Origin: Canna indica
Taxonomy: Eukaryota; Streptophyta; Magnoliopsida; Zingiberales; Cannaceae
Direction of reading: 5' to 3'
Assembly (NCBI GenBank): GCA_034359265.1
Contig: CP136891.1
Span: 87,376,001 to 87,440,000 of the forward strand
Length of the DNA stretch: 64,000 bases
Part shown: piece after piece, positions 38,578 to 50,698 of the stretch
Layout: each line of letters starts with the position of its first letter
Numbering within the stretch: the first letter of the stretch is position 1
The notes under the pieces: generated by a model
What the model was told of the DNA's origin: nothing
Databases searched by the model: none
The model's input: the letters and a program-made list of their open reading frames with translations, nothing else
Translations under genes and position numbers: made by a program

Positions 38578-39282
38578 TTAATTACGCTCAAACCAAATGA
38601 ACCAACACCAAATCATAATCTTTCTTAAGTGAGCCAACCAATGTACATTTGACTCGCTTACCGATCGAGATCCGCAAAGAGGAAAATAAGGTGACTTGAG
38701 TAAAGATAGAAAGCTACGCCACCCTCTAGAAGTGAAAGGGCAAGTAATGAAAATATGATGATGTGTTTCCCTTCCATCAGTACATAGTGAACATGAATCA
38801 TCATTAGTAATGCCCCGACGACAGAGACGGTTCCTAATAAGCAAGCGCCTCTTGAACCATAACCAACCGAAGATAGAGATTTTCGGAGGTAAATGATTTT
38901 TCCAGATCGCCTCGGAGAAAGGGCACAAGATCCCACGAAACATAAATACCCGATAAGCGCTTTGGGTAGAGTATGATCCATCATGTGTCCATTTCCAATT
39001 AAGAGTGTCAACACCAGATGAATGCCTTGCTGACTCGAGCACCGAATCCAGAGAGACCAACCTGTCCATATCCACCAAGGTGGAGAAAGCAATGTTCCAC
39101 CTGGCGAAATCACCCGAAGGGCCAATCATTCGAGCCTCAAAGAGAGAACAATCCGGTGCACGAGCAAGGGGAAACAAGGAGGGAAAAAGTTTCGCCAAGC
39201 AAGAACCATTAACCCAATTATCAATCCAAAGTTTAATTCTCCTACCATCACCAATCGAAAAAGAGATACCAGAGCAAAACAT
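38578..39282 (-). pseudogene. LINE C-terminal segment (zf-RVT domain)
   Basis: Carries the plant LINE pattern IKLWIDNWV, then SLF, then W-x-L-P-x-K-x-x-x-F-x-W-L (NHLPPKISIFGWLWFKRR) and the zinc-like CSLCTDGRETHHHIFITC. It is in a different frame from the RT segment, showing at least one frameshift between them. Confidence 0.8.
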
Positions 39283-39555
39283 CTCAATAAGTTTTGAGAG
39301 ATCTCTCTAAATCGGAGAGGCCAGCCGAGAGAAAGCCGGCTCAGACCATGTTCGAAAGTCACCATATAAGATCTTCAAAAGATAAACCCAAAACAAATCA
39401 TGATCATGTATGACCTTCCAAATCCAACCACCCCGACGAGCCAAGCTGTGAGCTTGAATATCCAGCATACCGAGGCCTCCATCCTCAATAGGACAAGTGA
39501 AAGAGTCCTAGCCCACGAGACATTTTCCATTAATAGAATTCCCGTATGTTCCGGA

Positions 39556-40704
39556 TCAGAAAAAATTCCTTCTCCTTTTATCATTCAATTTAATCACCCA
39601 CCTAGGGGCCTTGAACATAGAGAGAAGATATGCCACCGAACTTGTGATGGTACTGTTGATAAGTACCAAACGACCAGCCCAAGAGAGCAATCGACCTTGC
39701 CAAGATGACAACCGAGTATCAATCTTTGAGACCACCAGAAGCCAATCAGCTTTAAGTAATCTACCCACCCTCAGAGGAAGACCCAAATAGTTGAGAGGAA
39801 AAGAAGAGGCTTGACACCCGACCATCATAGCCACCTGCTCGGATTTGACCCGATCACCCTTCAGACTCACAATATCAGATTTATTGATATTGATTATGAG
39901 GCCTAAAGCAAGCTCAAAGCACCTCATCAGAAAAAGCAGATTCCTCAAACATCCCTCCTTGTTGCTGCTGAAAAGAATAAGATCATCCGTGAATAAAAAA
40001 TGTGAGACTCCACCATCAATGCGAGAAGGGAGTGCCCCTTCAATAAAGTGATTCCGAGAGGCCAAGGAGAGAAGGCGCGAAAGGCAGTCCATAGCTAGAT
40101 TAAAAAGATATGGAGAGAGAGGATTCCCCTGCCGGACCCCTCTCTTGTGCCGGAAAGGAGTGCTTAAAGAACCATTAACCAAGATAGATGACTCTGAATC
40201 AAGCAATAAGCGAATCCAAACAAGCCAAACCTCCGGAAATCCTCTAGCTTCCAACATCCGCAATATAAAGCTCCGGTCCAAGGAATCAAACGCTTTCTTA
40301 AAATCAATATTAAGAATGAGAGCATCCTCTTGGGCCCAATGACAAGCCCAAATCGTCTCATGAGCACCCATAAAGCAATCTAAGGTGCTTCGGCCAGGCA
40401 GGAAAGCATTCTGATTATTACAAATCAAGTCACACATGAAAGACTTAAGTCGTAGAGCAAGAACCTTCGAGAAAATGTGAATCAAACTGTTCTCCAAACT
40501 GATAGGACGAAATTCCTTAACCTGAGAAGCTCCATCAATCTTTGGAAGCATGACCAAATGACCATAATTAAATTTTCTCAAAACTTCAGGCCTTTGAAAA
40601 AAATCATTGAAGATCTGTGAAATATCATCCTTCACTGTATCCCAATAAACGCGAAAAAACTCAGAGTTGAGTCCATCTGGGCCTGGAGCCTTACACAGAC
40701 CCAT
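39556..40704 (-). pseudogene. LINE reverse transcriptase fragment
   Basis: A 382-codon stretch with the RT palm: GPDGLNSEFFRVYW, FRPISLENSLIHIFSKVLA, DFKKAFDSLDRSFI (first catalytic Asp), GVRQGNPLSPYLFNLAM and FLFTDDLILFS, where TDD replaces the usual ADD but keeps both aspartates. It is closed by a stop and continues in other frames downstream, so it is non-functional as it stands. Confidence 0.9.
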
Positions 40705-41258
40705 GTCTCAGATGACCGCTTTAATTTCTTCCAAGGTGAAAGGTGAGTCAAGATTCGAACCAATAGGGAGAGAATGTAGTTCCAAATTGTTCCAATCAAG
40801 AGAAAGAAGTGGCCTCCTAGCAGAGCCTAGCAATTTGACATAAGACTTTCGAAAGCCCCCCAAAATGGCTTCATCACCGGAAAGGGCGCCATCCTCAGTA
40901 TTAAGAAGATGAATCCAGTTCGATCTCCTCCGCACCGATACCCACCGATGAAAAAAATTTAGAATTATGATCACCATCCTTTAACCAACGCCTCTTTGCA
41001 CGTTGGCACCAAAAAGAGATTTCATCCCGATACATAGCATCCAGCTCCGCTTTTTTCACCTGCAAAATCTCCAATTCGGCCAAAGAAAGACCAGCCAAGT
41101 CAGTCTTCGAACACAACTCATCAATGTCAGACACAAGCTTGGTCTTCTGAGCGGAGATTGACCTATTATTCCAAGTCAATTATTCACCCGACGACCTCTT
41201 TAGGAAGGCAATGCATCCTTTGACCACCAAATGCTAACACAGCATTGACAGTTACGTA

Positions 41259-41843
41259 GATGGATGTCAAGTGTCAACAACACAGAAGCCAAAATGAACC
41301 CCCCGAAGCATCCGATTCGAAGCTTGGCCGCCTAATCCCGAATAAAGATTAAAGAAGGCGAAGAAAGATGCCTCCCGTCACGTTCGACTAATTATAAAAG
41401 GGCGCGGCCAGCCACCACGAACCTTCCTGCATCCTTGTCCTCTTCTCCAATAAAAAACCCATTTTTACTCCTTTAATAGGATTTTACCTACTATACTACT
41501 CTTCATTATTGGTTGACTTTATCGTCCCATTTCCCATGTTCCGTGTTCTTCTTCCCACGTCGCCATTTCCCTGTTTCACCCCATTAGTTAATTCATAACA
41601 CGGACTTGTGCTCTCTCCGCAGATCTAACTTTCTCCCTCAGTAGAGTAGTGTAGAGCCTTTCTCCTTCTTTATCTCTTTCTATTTCTCTTTGCCTTTATT
41701 GCGTCTATTCGTCTCCAATTCCTTGGACTTGAAAAGACTGCGTTTTGGCTGCTAACTGTTGATCTTTGCAGTAGTAGTTAGAGTCTTCGTCTCCGTTTTG
41801 TGTTGCTTTGGTTTTAGTTGGTGGAGGGGGATCGGGAGATAAG
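41259..41843 (+). promoter_or_regulatory. Promoter and leader of the Ca-ATPase gene
   Basis: The leader from about 41600 is pyrimidine-rich (long CT/TTC tracts at 41635-41700). The LINE ends only about 585 bases upstream of the ATG, so the promoter is short or partly LINE-derived. No motif is strong enough to name. Confidence 0.45.
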
Positions 41844-44800
41844 ATGGAGAGCTACCTGAACGACAAGTTTGGGGGTGTGAAATCCAAAAACTCGTCCGAG
41901 GAGGCGCTACGACGATGGCGAAGGCTCTGCAGCGTCGTCAAGAACCCCAAGCGCCGGTTCCGCTTCACCGCCAACCTATCCAAGCGATCCGAGGCCGAAG
42001 CCATGAAAAAAACCAACCAGGTCTCCTCTTTCTTTCCCCCCGTGCTTCGGATCTGCTCTTCTGTTTACTGATCTGTTCTTTTATGGGGATTTTATTTTTG
42101 CTACGATCTAGTTAGAGGGGTACGGTTCTGGGCATCCTTTGTTTTGTGAACTCGAGATTGGCTTACTGACGTCAAATATGCTAAGTAGGGTAGGCAATAA
42201 GGAAATGGGGAGTGTTTCCCGAAGCCATTTAGTGATGGAGTCATATGGTTTTTTGACCACCGAAGAAAATAAGAATCCTGTTTGGATTTATGGTTTTTCT
42301 AGAAGCGAAGTTGGAGTGTCAATCTATCAAAATTTGCATTGATCATCAAATTAGCACAGACCTTCGGTTGAATTTAACATCAGTAGGGAACCATGATAGT
42401 GCCGGAACCCTAGTAGCATAGCATCTGTCTATTTGTTCATATGTCTTTCACCCTTTTTTCCTTCTGTGCTCGGAATACTACCCTCACCTCTGCTAAAATT
42501 CCTTAGCTACTATCTAGCTTTACTTCACATTAAACTCTTTGACAAACTTTTATATTTTTGCCTTTTTGTAAAGACTTGTCCAGAATATAGTTTGTGCAAT
42601 ACCACTTTAGTACTTTACTTACTACAGTAAATTGTAGTTACCAAAATATAAGTAGATTACAAAAGACAATCAGCAAACTACTTGAGTTGGATATGCTAAG
42701 AAAAAAATCTCAAGTTAGTTTGTAAGACTGAATAGAATTTGTGATCTGAGCTTTCCCAGAATTTTCTTTTTGATTCTTGGTAGACACGATTTTTTCCTGT
42801 TATATTTGCTTTTGGTGCACTTTGCCTGTGTGCTGTTAGATATGTCCTTGTTACAAAGCCTTGTTATAATCATGATCCAACGATCTAATCAACACTGGAC
42901 TGTTTAATTCTGGTATTTTTAATATGGAGATACGTAGGAAGCATTTGGTACTCTTCAAATTTATTTCATATAATAGGCTTTTTCTCAAAAAAGTTTAGAA
43001 ACCTGAACTTCGAAGTAACAGTAAGAAATGTCGATGGATGCTCTTACTGTCACAAATCTTGGTCAGTTGGAGTAGTAACTTTGTCCTGGAACCATCAGAT
43101 TCTTTTTTAAATACTGAATGGGTTTAGGGATCTTAGTATTCCGTTACTCTTTCAGTCATATGGCTTGACTGATACACCTGTCGTCAAATTGACTTGCTGC
43201 ATTTGACAGGAGAAATTGCGGATTGCTGTTTTGGTTTCCAAAGCTGCACTTCAGTTTATACATGGTAATGTTCTACTTTCTTGTGGTTCTAGCCTGTATT
43301 CTTTTCACTTTGCAGGTTGGTTGATGAACTGACATACTGTATCTGCACAACCTTTGTATTTTTCAACTATATTTCAGGAATCAAATTACCTAGTGAATAT
43401 GTTGTACCTGAAGAGGTTAAGAAAGCAGGTTTCCAGATCTGTGCTGATGAGTTGGGATCTATTGTCGAAGGCCACGATGTGAAAAAGTTGAAGATACATG
43501 GTGGTGTTGATGGCATTGCAAATAAACTGTCCACATCTAAGATCAATGGACTTACCACCACTGGAGACAGGTTAAAGCAGAGGCAAGAGATTTATGGTTT
43601 GAATAAGTTCACTGAAAGTAAGGTTCGAAGTTTCTGGATATTTATATGGGAAGCACTTCAAGACACTACATTAATAATTCTTGCCGCTTGTGCCTTTGTA
43701 TCTCTAATTGTCGGCATTGCCATGGAAGGATGGCCAAAAGGTGCGCATGATGGCCTTGGAATTGTTGCAAGCATCCTGTTAGTTGTGTTTGTTACAGCTA
43801 CAAGCGATTACAGGCAATCTTTACAGTTCAAAGATTTGGATAAGGAGAAAAAGAAAATCTCTATACAAGTTACACGAGATGGTTTCAGACAAAAGATTTC
43901 TATTTATGATCTTGTTCCAGGTGATATTGTGCATTTATCAATTGGTGATCAAGTCCCTGCTGATGGTCTTTTTATATCTGGATATTCTTTGTTGATTAAT
44001 GAATCAAGTCTGACAGGTGAGAGTGAACCTGTCAGTGTGAATTCAGAGTATCCTTTTCTTCTGTCTGGTACTAAAGTCCAAGACGGATCTTGTAAAATGC
44101 TGGTAACAACCGTTGGAATGAGAACACAATGGGGTAAGCTGCTCGCTACCCTTAGCGAAGGAGGTGATGATGAAACTCCATTACAAGTCAAATTGAATGG
44201 AGTTGCAACTATTATTGGCAAAATTGGTTTATTTTTTGCAGTCATCACCTTTTCAGTGCTAGCACAAAAACTTGTTGGTCAAAAGTATCATGAAGGCAAA
44301 TTACTGAGCTGGTCAGGTGATGATGCAATGGAGATGTTGGAGTTCTTTGCTATTGCAGTCACTATTGTTGTGGTTGCTGTTCCAGAAGGGCTTCCCTTAG
44401 CCGTGACTTTGAGCCTTGCTTTTGCAATGAAGAAGATGATGCATGATAAGGCACTAGTCCGCCACCTTGCGGCTTGTGAAACTATGGGCTCAGCTACAAC
44501 AATTTGTAGTGACAAAACTGGAACATTGACAACTAACCGTATGACTGTGGTAAAAGCTTGCATCTGCAGAAATGTTTTTGAAGCAGGAAGTTCTGAGAAA
44601 GATGTTAATTTGAGCTCCTGCATCCCAGATGCTGCTCTTAAAATTCTTTTACAATCCATATTTAATAACACAGCTGGTGAGGTTGTGACCAATCAAGATG
44701 GAAAGCTAGAAATTTTGGGAACACCAACAGAGGCTGCATTGTTGGAATTTGGTTTGTCACTCAGTGGAGATTTTCCTGTTCAACGCGAGGAAACTAAGCT

Positions 44801-47800
44801 TGTTAAAGTGGAGCCATTCAATTCCACAAAGAAAAGAATGGGAGTCGTTCTCCAACTTCCTGGAAGGGGGTATCGTGCACATTGTAAAGGTGCCTCTGAA
44901 ATAATTTTGGCTGCTTGTAACAATTTTCTAGATCCTGCAGGTAATGTTTTGCCTCTTGATGAAGCTGCAACCAATCATCTTAAGTGTATAATTGAGAACT
45001 TTGCTAATGAAGCTCTTCGGACTCTGTGCCTTGCTTATAAGGAAATTGATGATAACTTCTCCGCTGAGGAGCAAATTCCATTTCAAGGATATACATGTAT
45101 TGGAATTGTAGGAATCAAGGATCCTGTTCGTCCAGGTGTGAAGGAGTCTGTTGCAACATGTAGGGCTGCAGGAATTACTGTCAGAATGGTTACTGGAGAC
45201 AACATAAATACAGCAAAAGCAATTGCTAGGGAATGTGGCATCCTTACTGATCAGGGTATTGCTATAGAAGGTCCAGAATTCCGAGAGAAGAATTTGGAAG
45301 AGTTGTTGGAATTGATTCCAAAAGTTCAGGTTGCTTTCTTTGTACTTCTTTACATTTGATAATTGACAGTTTAATAATAAAGTTGTTTCTCATCAACCTG
45401 CAATACTTTAATTTGGAAGGTAATGGCCAGATCTTCACCGTTAGATAAACATACCTTGGTTAAACATTTAAGAACCATGTTCCATGAAGTTGTTGCTGTG
45501 ACTGGTGATGGTACAAATGATGCTCCTGCACTTCATGAGGCTGATATTGGACTTGCAATGGGTATTGCAGGAACTGAGGTAATTCTTAAATGCTATTACT
45601 GGTCAACACTTTCAGATAAAGCACTATCAGTCTATAGTACAATTGTAAAAATGCTTAGTCTAATTTATCTAATTTGATAATTTCTGAGGTTTAGTAAACA
45701 TTATCTATTCCAAAAAAGGGTCTTTATCATCGGGTTAAACTCCATCTTCATAATTATTTATGAAAGAAATGATTGACCTTGATAGAATTCACTGATACCT
45801 CTCAAATGCTCAGTGAAATGACATTCCTTATGGTAGGAACAAGTAATTGTTTCACAAGTCAATAAGAATAAATAGAAAGGCTTCTGGTTCTCTCATGTAT
45901 TTTCTCAGTTTATCTGATGTTAATTTTAGTCTCTATATGAGACTAGCACCAATAATATGTACTACTATGCTTGCTAAGGTATTGTGCTACCATGTAATAA
46001 TCTCTTGTTTGCTCGACCTTAATACTTATTTTGCATTGGTGTTCCATCACATTTGTGCGTTATGCATTCCTTGATAATTGTTGGTAATAGCTTGTACAGT
46101 CACGGCTACTTGTAGTCATTATGTTGTATTGGTTGGGTATTCATGATCGTACCGTCACACACATCCAAAGTTGACGACTCCTGCTTCAGTATCAGTTTTT
46201 TGTTTAGTTTGTGGTATCTTGTGAAACCTATATTAAGTTATTATGAATGAATAACTCGAGGATATATCTAACAAGTAATTGCTTAACAAGTCAATAAGAA
46301 TAAATAGAAAGGCTTATGGTTCTCTTATGTATTTTCTCAGTTTATCTGATGTTAATTTTAGTCTCTATATCACTGTATGAGACTAGCACCAATAATATGT
46401 TCTACTATGCTTGCTAAGGTATTGTGCTACCATGTAATCATCTCTTGATTGCTCGACCTTAATACTTATTTTGCATTGGTGTTCCATCACATTTGCGAGT
46501 TATGCATTCCGTGATAATTATTGGTAATAGCTTGTACAGTCACGGCTACATGTAGTCATTATGTTGTATTGGTTGGGTATTCATGATCGTACCATCACAC
46601 ACATCCAAAGTTGACGACTCCTGCTTCAGTATCAGTTTTTTGTTTAGTTTGTGGTATCTTGCGTAACCTATATTAAGTTATTCATTCATACTAACTCGAG
46701 GATATATCTGGCAGCGCACCATTATTGCATTTAAGAATATAAATGCATAGATTAATCTCTTTCCTAATATAACAGCATAAGCTTTGGGGAAAGTTGGTCA
46801 TCCAATCAAATTTAACAATTGCCAAATTGAGCAATCATACATCTGAAATCAAAAGGCCTGTGAACTTATCACGTTCAATAGAATGTTTATTGTATGAATT
46901 ATACCTTATTATCATCTCAAAAAATGACTTAGTAATCTTGTTATTTGTTATGCATTCTTATTAAGGACCATTTTTGATTATTTAAGTCATGAAATAATCA
47001 TAATGTCTTCTTTCAGTATTATTTAATTGTCCTCTGAAATGCTTGTTTCACTCAGCCCTTGAAAGAGCAAATTTTTTTGAATATGCAGATGGCCATATGT
47101 TAAATGCTACATACAAATTTCTGTTTGGCATCTTTTAAGAATTATACAAATTGGGGTTCATGTTTTCCTAATATCTTCCGTTCCATCATATGCAGGTAGC
47201 TAAAGAGAGTGCTGATGTTATAATCCTAGATGACAATTTCTCGACAATTGTGACCGTGGCAAAATGGGGACGTTCAATATATATTAACATTCAAAAATTT
47301 GTGCAATTTCAGCTCACCGTTAATGTGGTTGCTCTGATTGTTAATTTCTCCTCAGCCTGTTGGTCAGGTTAACCATATTTGTCTTGCTTCCAGAATGATA
47401 TTTACGAGTTCCATCTCCTTTTAGCTAGTCTCTTACTTTTTTCACATTCTTTGTTCTAGGAAATGCTCCACTAACTGCTGTTCAGCTACTTTGGGTGAAC
47501 ATGATTATGGACACTTTAGGAGCTTTAGCATTAGCCACTGAACCACCACGTGATGATTTAATGCAAAGAGCACCGGTTGGCAGGACTGGGAAATTCATCA
47601 GCAATGTAATGTGGAGAAATATATTGGGACAATCAATATATCAGTTTATCACAATATGGTATCTCCAGACGGAAGGAAAAAGGTTGTTTCAGCTTGATGG
47701 CCCTGATGCTGATCTCACACTTAACACAATTACATTCAATTCCTTCGTTTTTTGTCAGGTAAGTTGCAAGCTTTTTAATTTTAAACTTCAATTTTTGCGA

Positions 47801-48247
47801 CTACTTCTGTTTCAGGGTTTTTTTGTGACAAAAGAATGTACGTTCTAACCAAAACAAAATATCAGAAATATACATGACCTCAGACACTGAATCTTTACCT
47901 TACGAGGAAGCGAAAAAATAGATAGCCGGTCGTAGAATTTGTATCCTTTTGTTTCTTGTAGAATCCACTGCCAAAGCATTTTTTGTTGGCCTGTGCAGGT
48001 ATTCAATGAGATTAGCTCTAGAGAGATGGAGAAGATTAATGTCTTCCGAGGCATATTGCAGAACTACGTCTTTCTGGGCGTTCTTACCAGCACCATTATC
48101 TTTCAATTCATAATTGTTCAATTTCTTGGCGATTTTGCCAACACGATCCCGCTTACAGGGGCGCAATGGTTTGTCACCGTTTTCATTGGGTTCATCGGTA
48201 TGCCCATTGCTGCACTCATCAAGCTAGTGCCCATAGGGTGCAATTAA
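41844..48247 (+). CDS. ACA: Calcium-transporting P-type ATPase, plasma-membrane type (ACA, type IIB)
   Basis: Seven exons: 41844-42020, 43210-43264, 43378-45329, 45420-45578, 47196-47367, 47460-47758 and 47999-48247; 1020 codons plus stop, all GT-AG and in frame. The basic amphipathic N-terminus (about 21-48, [19 protein letters not shown]) is the autoinhibitory calmodulin-binding domain that plants place at the N-terminus. Later landmarks: membrane PEGLP motif at 413-417, phosphorylation site DKTGTLT with D456, nucleotide-binding KGASE, and hinge TGDGTND at 756-762. Exons 5-7 encode the last transmembrane helices ([36 protein letters not shown] and on to the end). It moves Ca2+ out of the cytosol at the cost of ATP and is released from autoinhibition by Ca-calmodulin; members sit in the plasma membrane, ER or tonoplast. 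Length and exon pattern match the ACA1/2/7 group. The 3' end PIGCN is intact. Confidence 0.97.
45838..46711. repeat. 432-bp tandem duplication in ACA intron 4
   Basis: Unit 1 (45838-46269) and unit 2 (46270 to about 46711) both begin AACAAGTAATTG and run in parallel through AATAAATAGAAAGGCTT, TTCTCAGTTTATCTGATG, CCAATAATATGT, GTTGTATTGGTTGGGTATTC and ACTCGAGGATATATCT. By eye they are about 95 percent identical, with a small insertion (CACTG) in unit 2. It lies wholly within the intron and encodes nothing. Confidence 0.92.
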
Positions 48248-49318
48248 AAATATCATGCAACAAAAGGGTAGACGAACACGATCAGTAAAAGCTGCTTCTT
48301 GCCATTTTCAAATTGCAAGGTTCTTTTTCTTCTCTGTGTCTCCATCAGCTTGATGTGGAAAGATCAAATGCCGAGGAGGAAAAAATGATACCCTGTGAAG
48401 GAACTTACATGAAAGTAAAGGCCCGATGACTTCAATCGTTAGAAGCTTCCTTTGCTTTTTGCAAAATAGTAAAGATTCTGTTCAAAAGTCAAAGAAAGAG
48501 TAACTTCAATTACATTCCTCACCTGAGGTTTTACAAACTTAGGTATTGGACATGTACACACGAACAAAGAGATTATTTAAGTTCCATAGGATCTTTTATA
48601 AGTCTAATTTTGTAGATCGAATTTTCCATTTCACGACAGTTGGGATTATTTTTCTTGTTACTTCTAATATGTTGGCATGATTTTTCTATTAAAAAAATTG
48701 AACCTCTTAATTTATGCGATGCCTCATATTGTGTATATGGAGACTTTAGCTATTAGGAAGAGCAAATCCTTATGGAAAAAAGTTGCTGTTTACTGATTGC
48801 GAGAAAAGCTCTCCAGCCCATCAAGCTGAAAGAGCATGATTGAAATAAATATTGGTGTGTCTCTTTACCATCCGTGCAAAGTAGAGCAGTAAACCCAGTT
48901 GAGTTAAAATGTTGAAAATTATTGAACAGACTGCATGTCGACGTAAGCGCAACGAATATTATGGAGAAGAGAAAGGTTGTAGTTGGAGCATATATTAATA
49001 ATTATAATTATCTCCGGAGATTATATTACATAACAAAGCAATTTGATTTATGTGCATCGAAAATGCACATTATGAAAATTGATGGGAAGGTGACAGTACA
49101 TTCGAAAATGCAATAAATTCTAAAAATAAAAACCCAAACTAATTTTACCCAATTAGCACAACCTCGTCTCTTTTTTGGAACGATAAAAAGGAAAAAGAAA
49201 AGTAAAAAAATGCTTCCGAAATATTTCCAAGTCTAAAACACTATGAAACAGAGGTGTTTATGCAACACAATCTGAAAACTGGTAGCAGATGATCTCCCAG
49301 CATTAGTTGTTTCAGTGT
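48248..49318. other. Convergent 3' regions of the ACA and bHLH genes
   Basis: Probable 3' UTRs followed by AT-rich DNA. An open stretch at 48922-49116 has no family resemblance or upstream signals and is treated as chance. Confidence 0.5.
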
Positions 49319-50598
49319 CTACTGTTGTTGCTTTAGATCAAGTCCAATACCGATTCCGTCGTAAGCAACGGGAGCATACATCCATAGTTCATCTGAGCTT
49401 AACAGCTGCATCCAATTTATTAAGCAAAGAGGTCAGATCAAATGTTGATGATAAGATTCTATATATGTAGTCTTGTGTTTTGGAGGAAATTGAACTCTAG
49501 TTGGATAGTTTTGGAGCTCACCTTGATTTGGAGCTGCAAGAACTTTACATAATGTACAGCTTCTTCCAGCATTGTGCTAATGTCAACCTGTCAAATGGCA
49601 TCAATTAGTAAACCTGATTAAAGTTATAAAGATAACAGATGGAAAATAGTGATCTCATTATTACTTTGGTTCCATTTGGAACAAGCTTCTTTAAAATTCT
49701 CAGCCTCTTATTTATTTTATCCCTCCTTTCCTGCATTCAAAATACGATATCATTAGAAAATATGTTTATCTGCAGTATCTTTTGAAGATGCAGTTTTGTC
49801 TTGGAAAAATAGTTCAAGTTAAGAATGCTTAATATTGCCTTTGCATGTAGACTTTGGGATTCTCTCTTTGTTCCATTATTAGGATCTTGCAAAGAAATTG
49901 AGTCATCTTCAGAGCTGTAACTGAGGAGGGACTTGAGATAATTGATACTGGTTTGTCCATCTCCCTCATCTCCACTCCTAATAAGTTCTGCCTTCTTTAT
50001 ACTCTTTGATGCCTGCATATGAATCTGGTTAGTTTCTTAGAATGCAGAATGAAGAAATTCCATAGATTTTTCTTTTTATCTTTTTATTAGAAAATAAGTC
50101 AAAAACAATAAAAAGATTATCAATACTTACATTCGCTAGAACCTGAGCCTTATTGGAGCTTCTGAAACTGATACCATCAGTGGAAGCTGGATACTTTCTT
50201 TTAGGTTTGAGCTCAATATTTTCTGAGAGATTGAAGCTGGATTCTCCGACGTCATTGCTGCTTTTCTCATCACTCAGACAAGACAAATCTTCAAATGGAG
50301 AGAACAATGCAGGATTGCATTCACTCTCCTGATGCAAATTTGCGCTGGTATCGTCAGTTTGCAACAAACCAAAACAAGAATTAAGAGCACCATCAGAAGA
50401 CCGAGGCACAAATGGAAGCATGAAGCTTGGATCTTGCTCATAATTGGGTGAATTATAGGAGCCAAATAATGTTTGTGCCATCATTTCAGTGTCAGGTTGC
50501 GCAGTGGCATCAAATGAACTCCACATTGCCTCCTCAAATGATGTTTGTGCCATCATTTCAGTGTCAGATTGCGTAGTGACATCAAATGAACTCCACAT
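49319..50598 (-). CDS. bHLH transcription factor, RSL (ROOT HAIR DEFECTIVE SIX-LIKE) type
   Basis: Five minus-strand exons: 50131-50598, 49839-50012, 49665-49730, 49522-49587 and 49319-49405; 286 codons plus stop. The C-terminal half reads [47 protein letters not shown] and then [20 protein letters not shown], which is the RSL-class signature; RSL2/4 proteins drive root-hair growth from the nucleus. The N-terminal part is acidic and Ser-rich, typical of this class. Intron 2 (49731-49838) has a GC donor (AAG|GC) and a normal AG acceptor, the only break with GT-AG here; the frame and the alignment through the basic region require it. The start is the first ATG after a likely TATA box (50690-50697); the frame is open a little further upstream but lacks ATG. 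A 72-base tandem duplication covers the N-terminal codons. Confidence 0.92.
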
Positions 50599-50610
50599 TG
50601 CCTCCTCAAA
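50467..50610 (-). repeat. 72-bp in-frame duplication at the start of the bHLH gene
   Basis: Units 50539-50610 and 50467-50538 translate to [26 protein letters not shown] repeats of 24 residues with four changes between them. The duplication includes the predicted start codon, so a second in-frame ATG in the same context occurs at 50526. Confidence 0.9.
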
Positions 50611-50689
50611 CACTCCTGAAGAATCCACTAATTCTGTGATGCAAGTGAGTTTAATTTTGTGGAAATGCAGAGGTTGGAGAAGCTTTACA

Positions 50690-50697
50690 TATTTATA
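50690..50697 (-). promoter_or_regulatory. Likely TATA box of the bHLH gene
   Basis: TATAAATA on the minus strand, 92 bases upstream of the chosen ATG at 50598. Confidence 0.5.
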
Positions 50698-50698
50698 T

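Larger units (their letters stand above)
38331..41258 (-). mobile_element. L1-type LINE, 5'-truncated and mutated
   Basis: Non-LTR retrotransposon read from 41248 down to 38341. Its 3' end is an A-run on the minus strand (38341-38359 as T). Flanking words CAGTTACATA (38331-38340) and CAGTTACGTA (41249-41258) match at 9 of 10 bases and are probably the target duplication. Recognisable parts: a pre-RT region with WNNRS near 41165, the reverse transcriptase (listed separately), and a C-terminal zf-RVT/RNase H-like segment. The endonuclease domain is missing, as expected for 5' truncation, and the coding region is split by stops and frameshifts. Confidence 0.85.

Noticed and set aside
50599..50628. 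bHLH start at 50628
   Set aside because: That codon is GTG. The first ATG downstream of the TATA box is at 50598.
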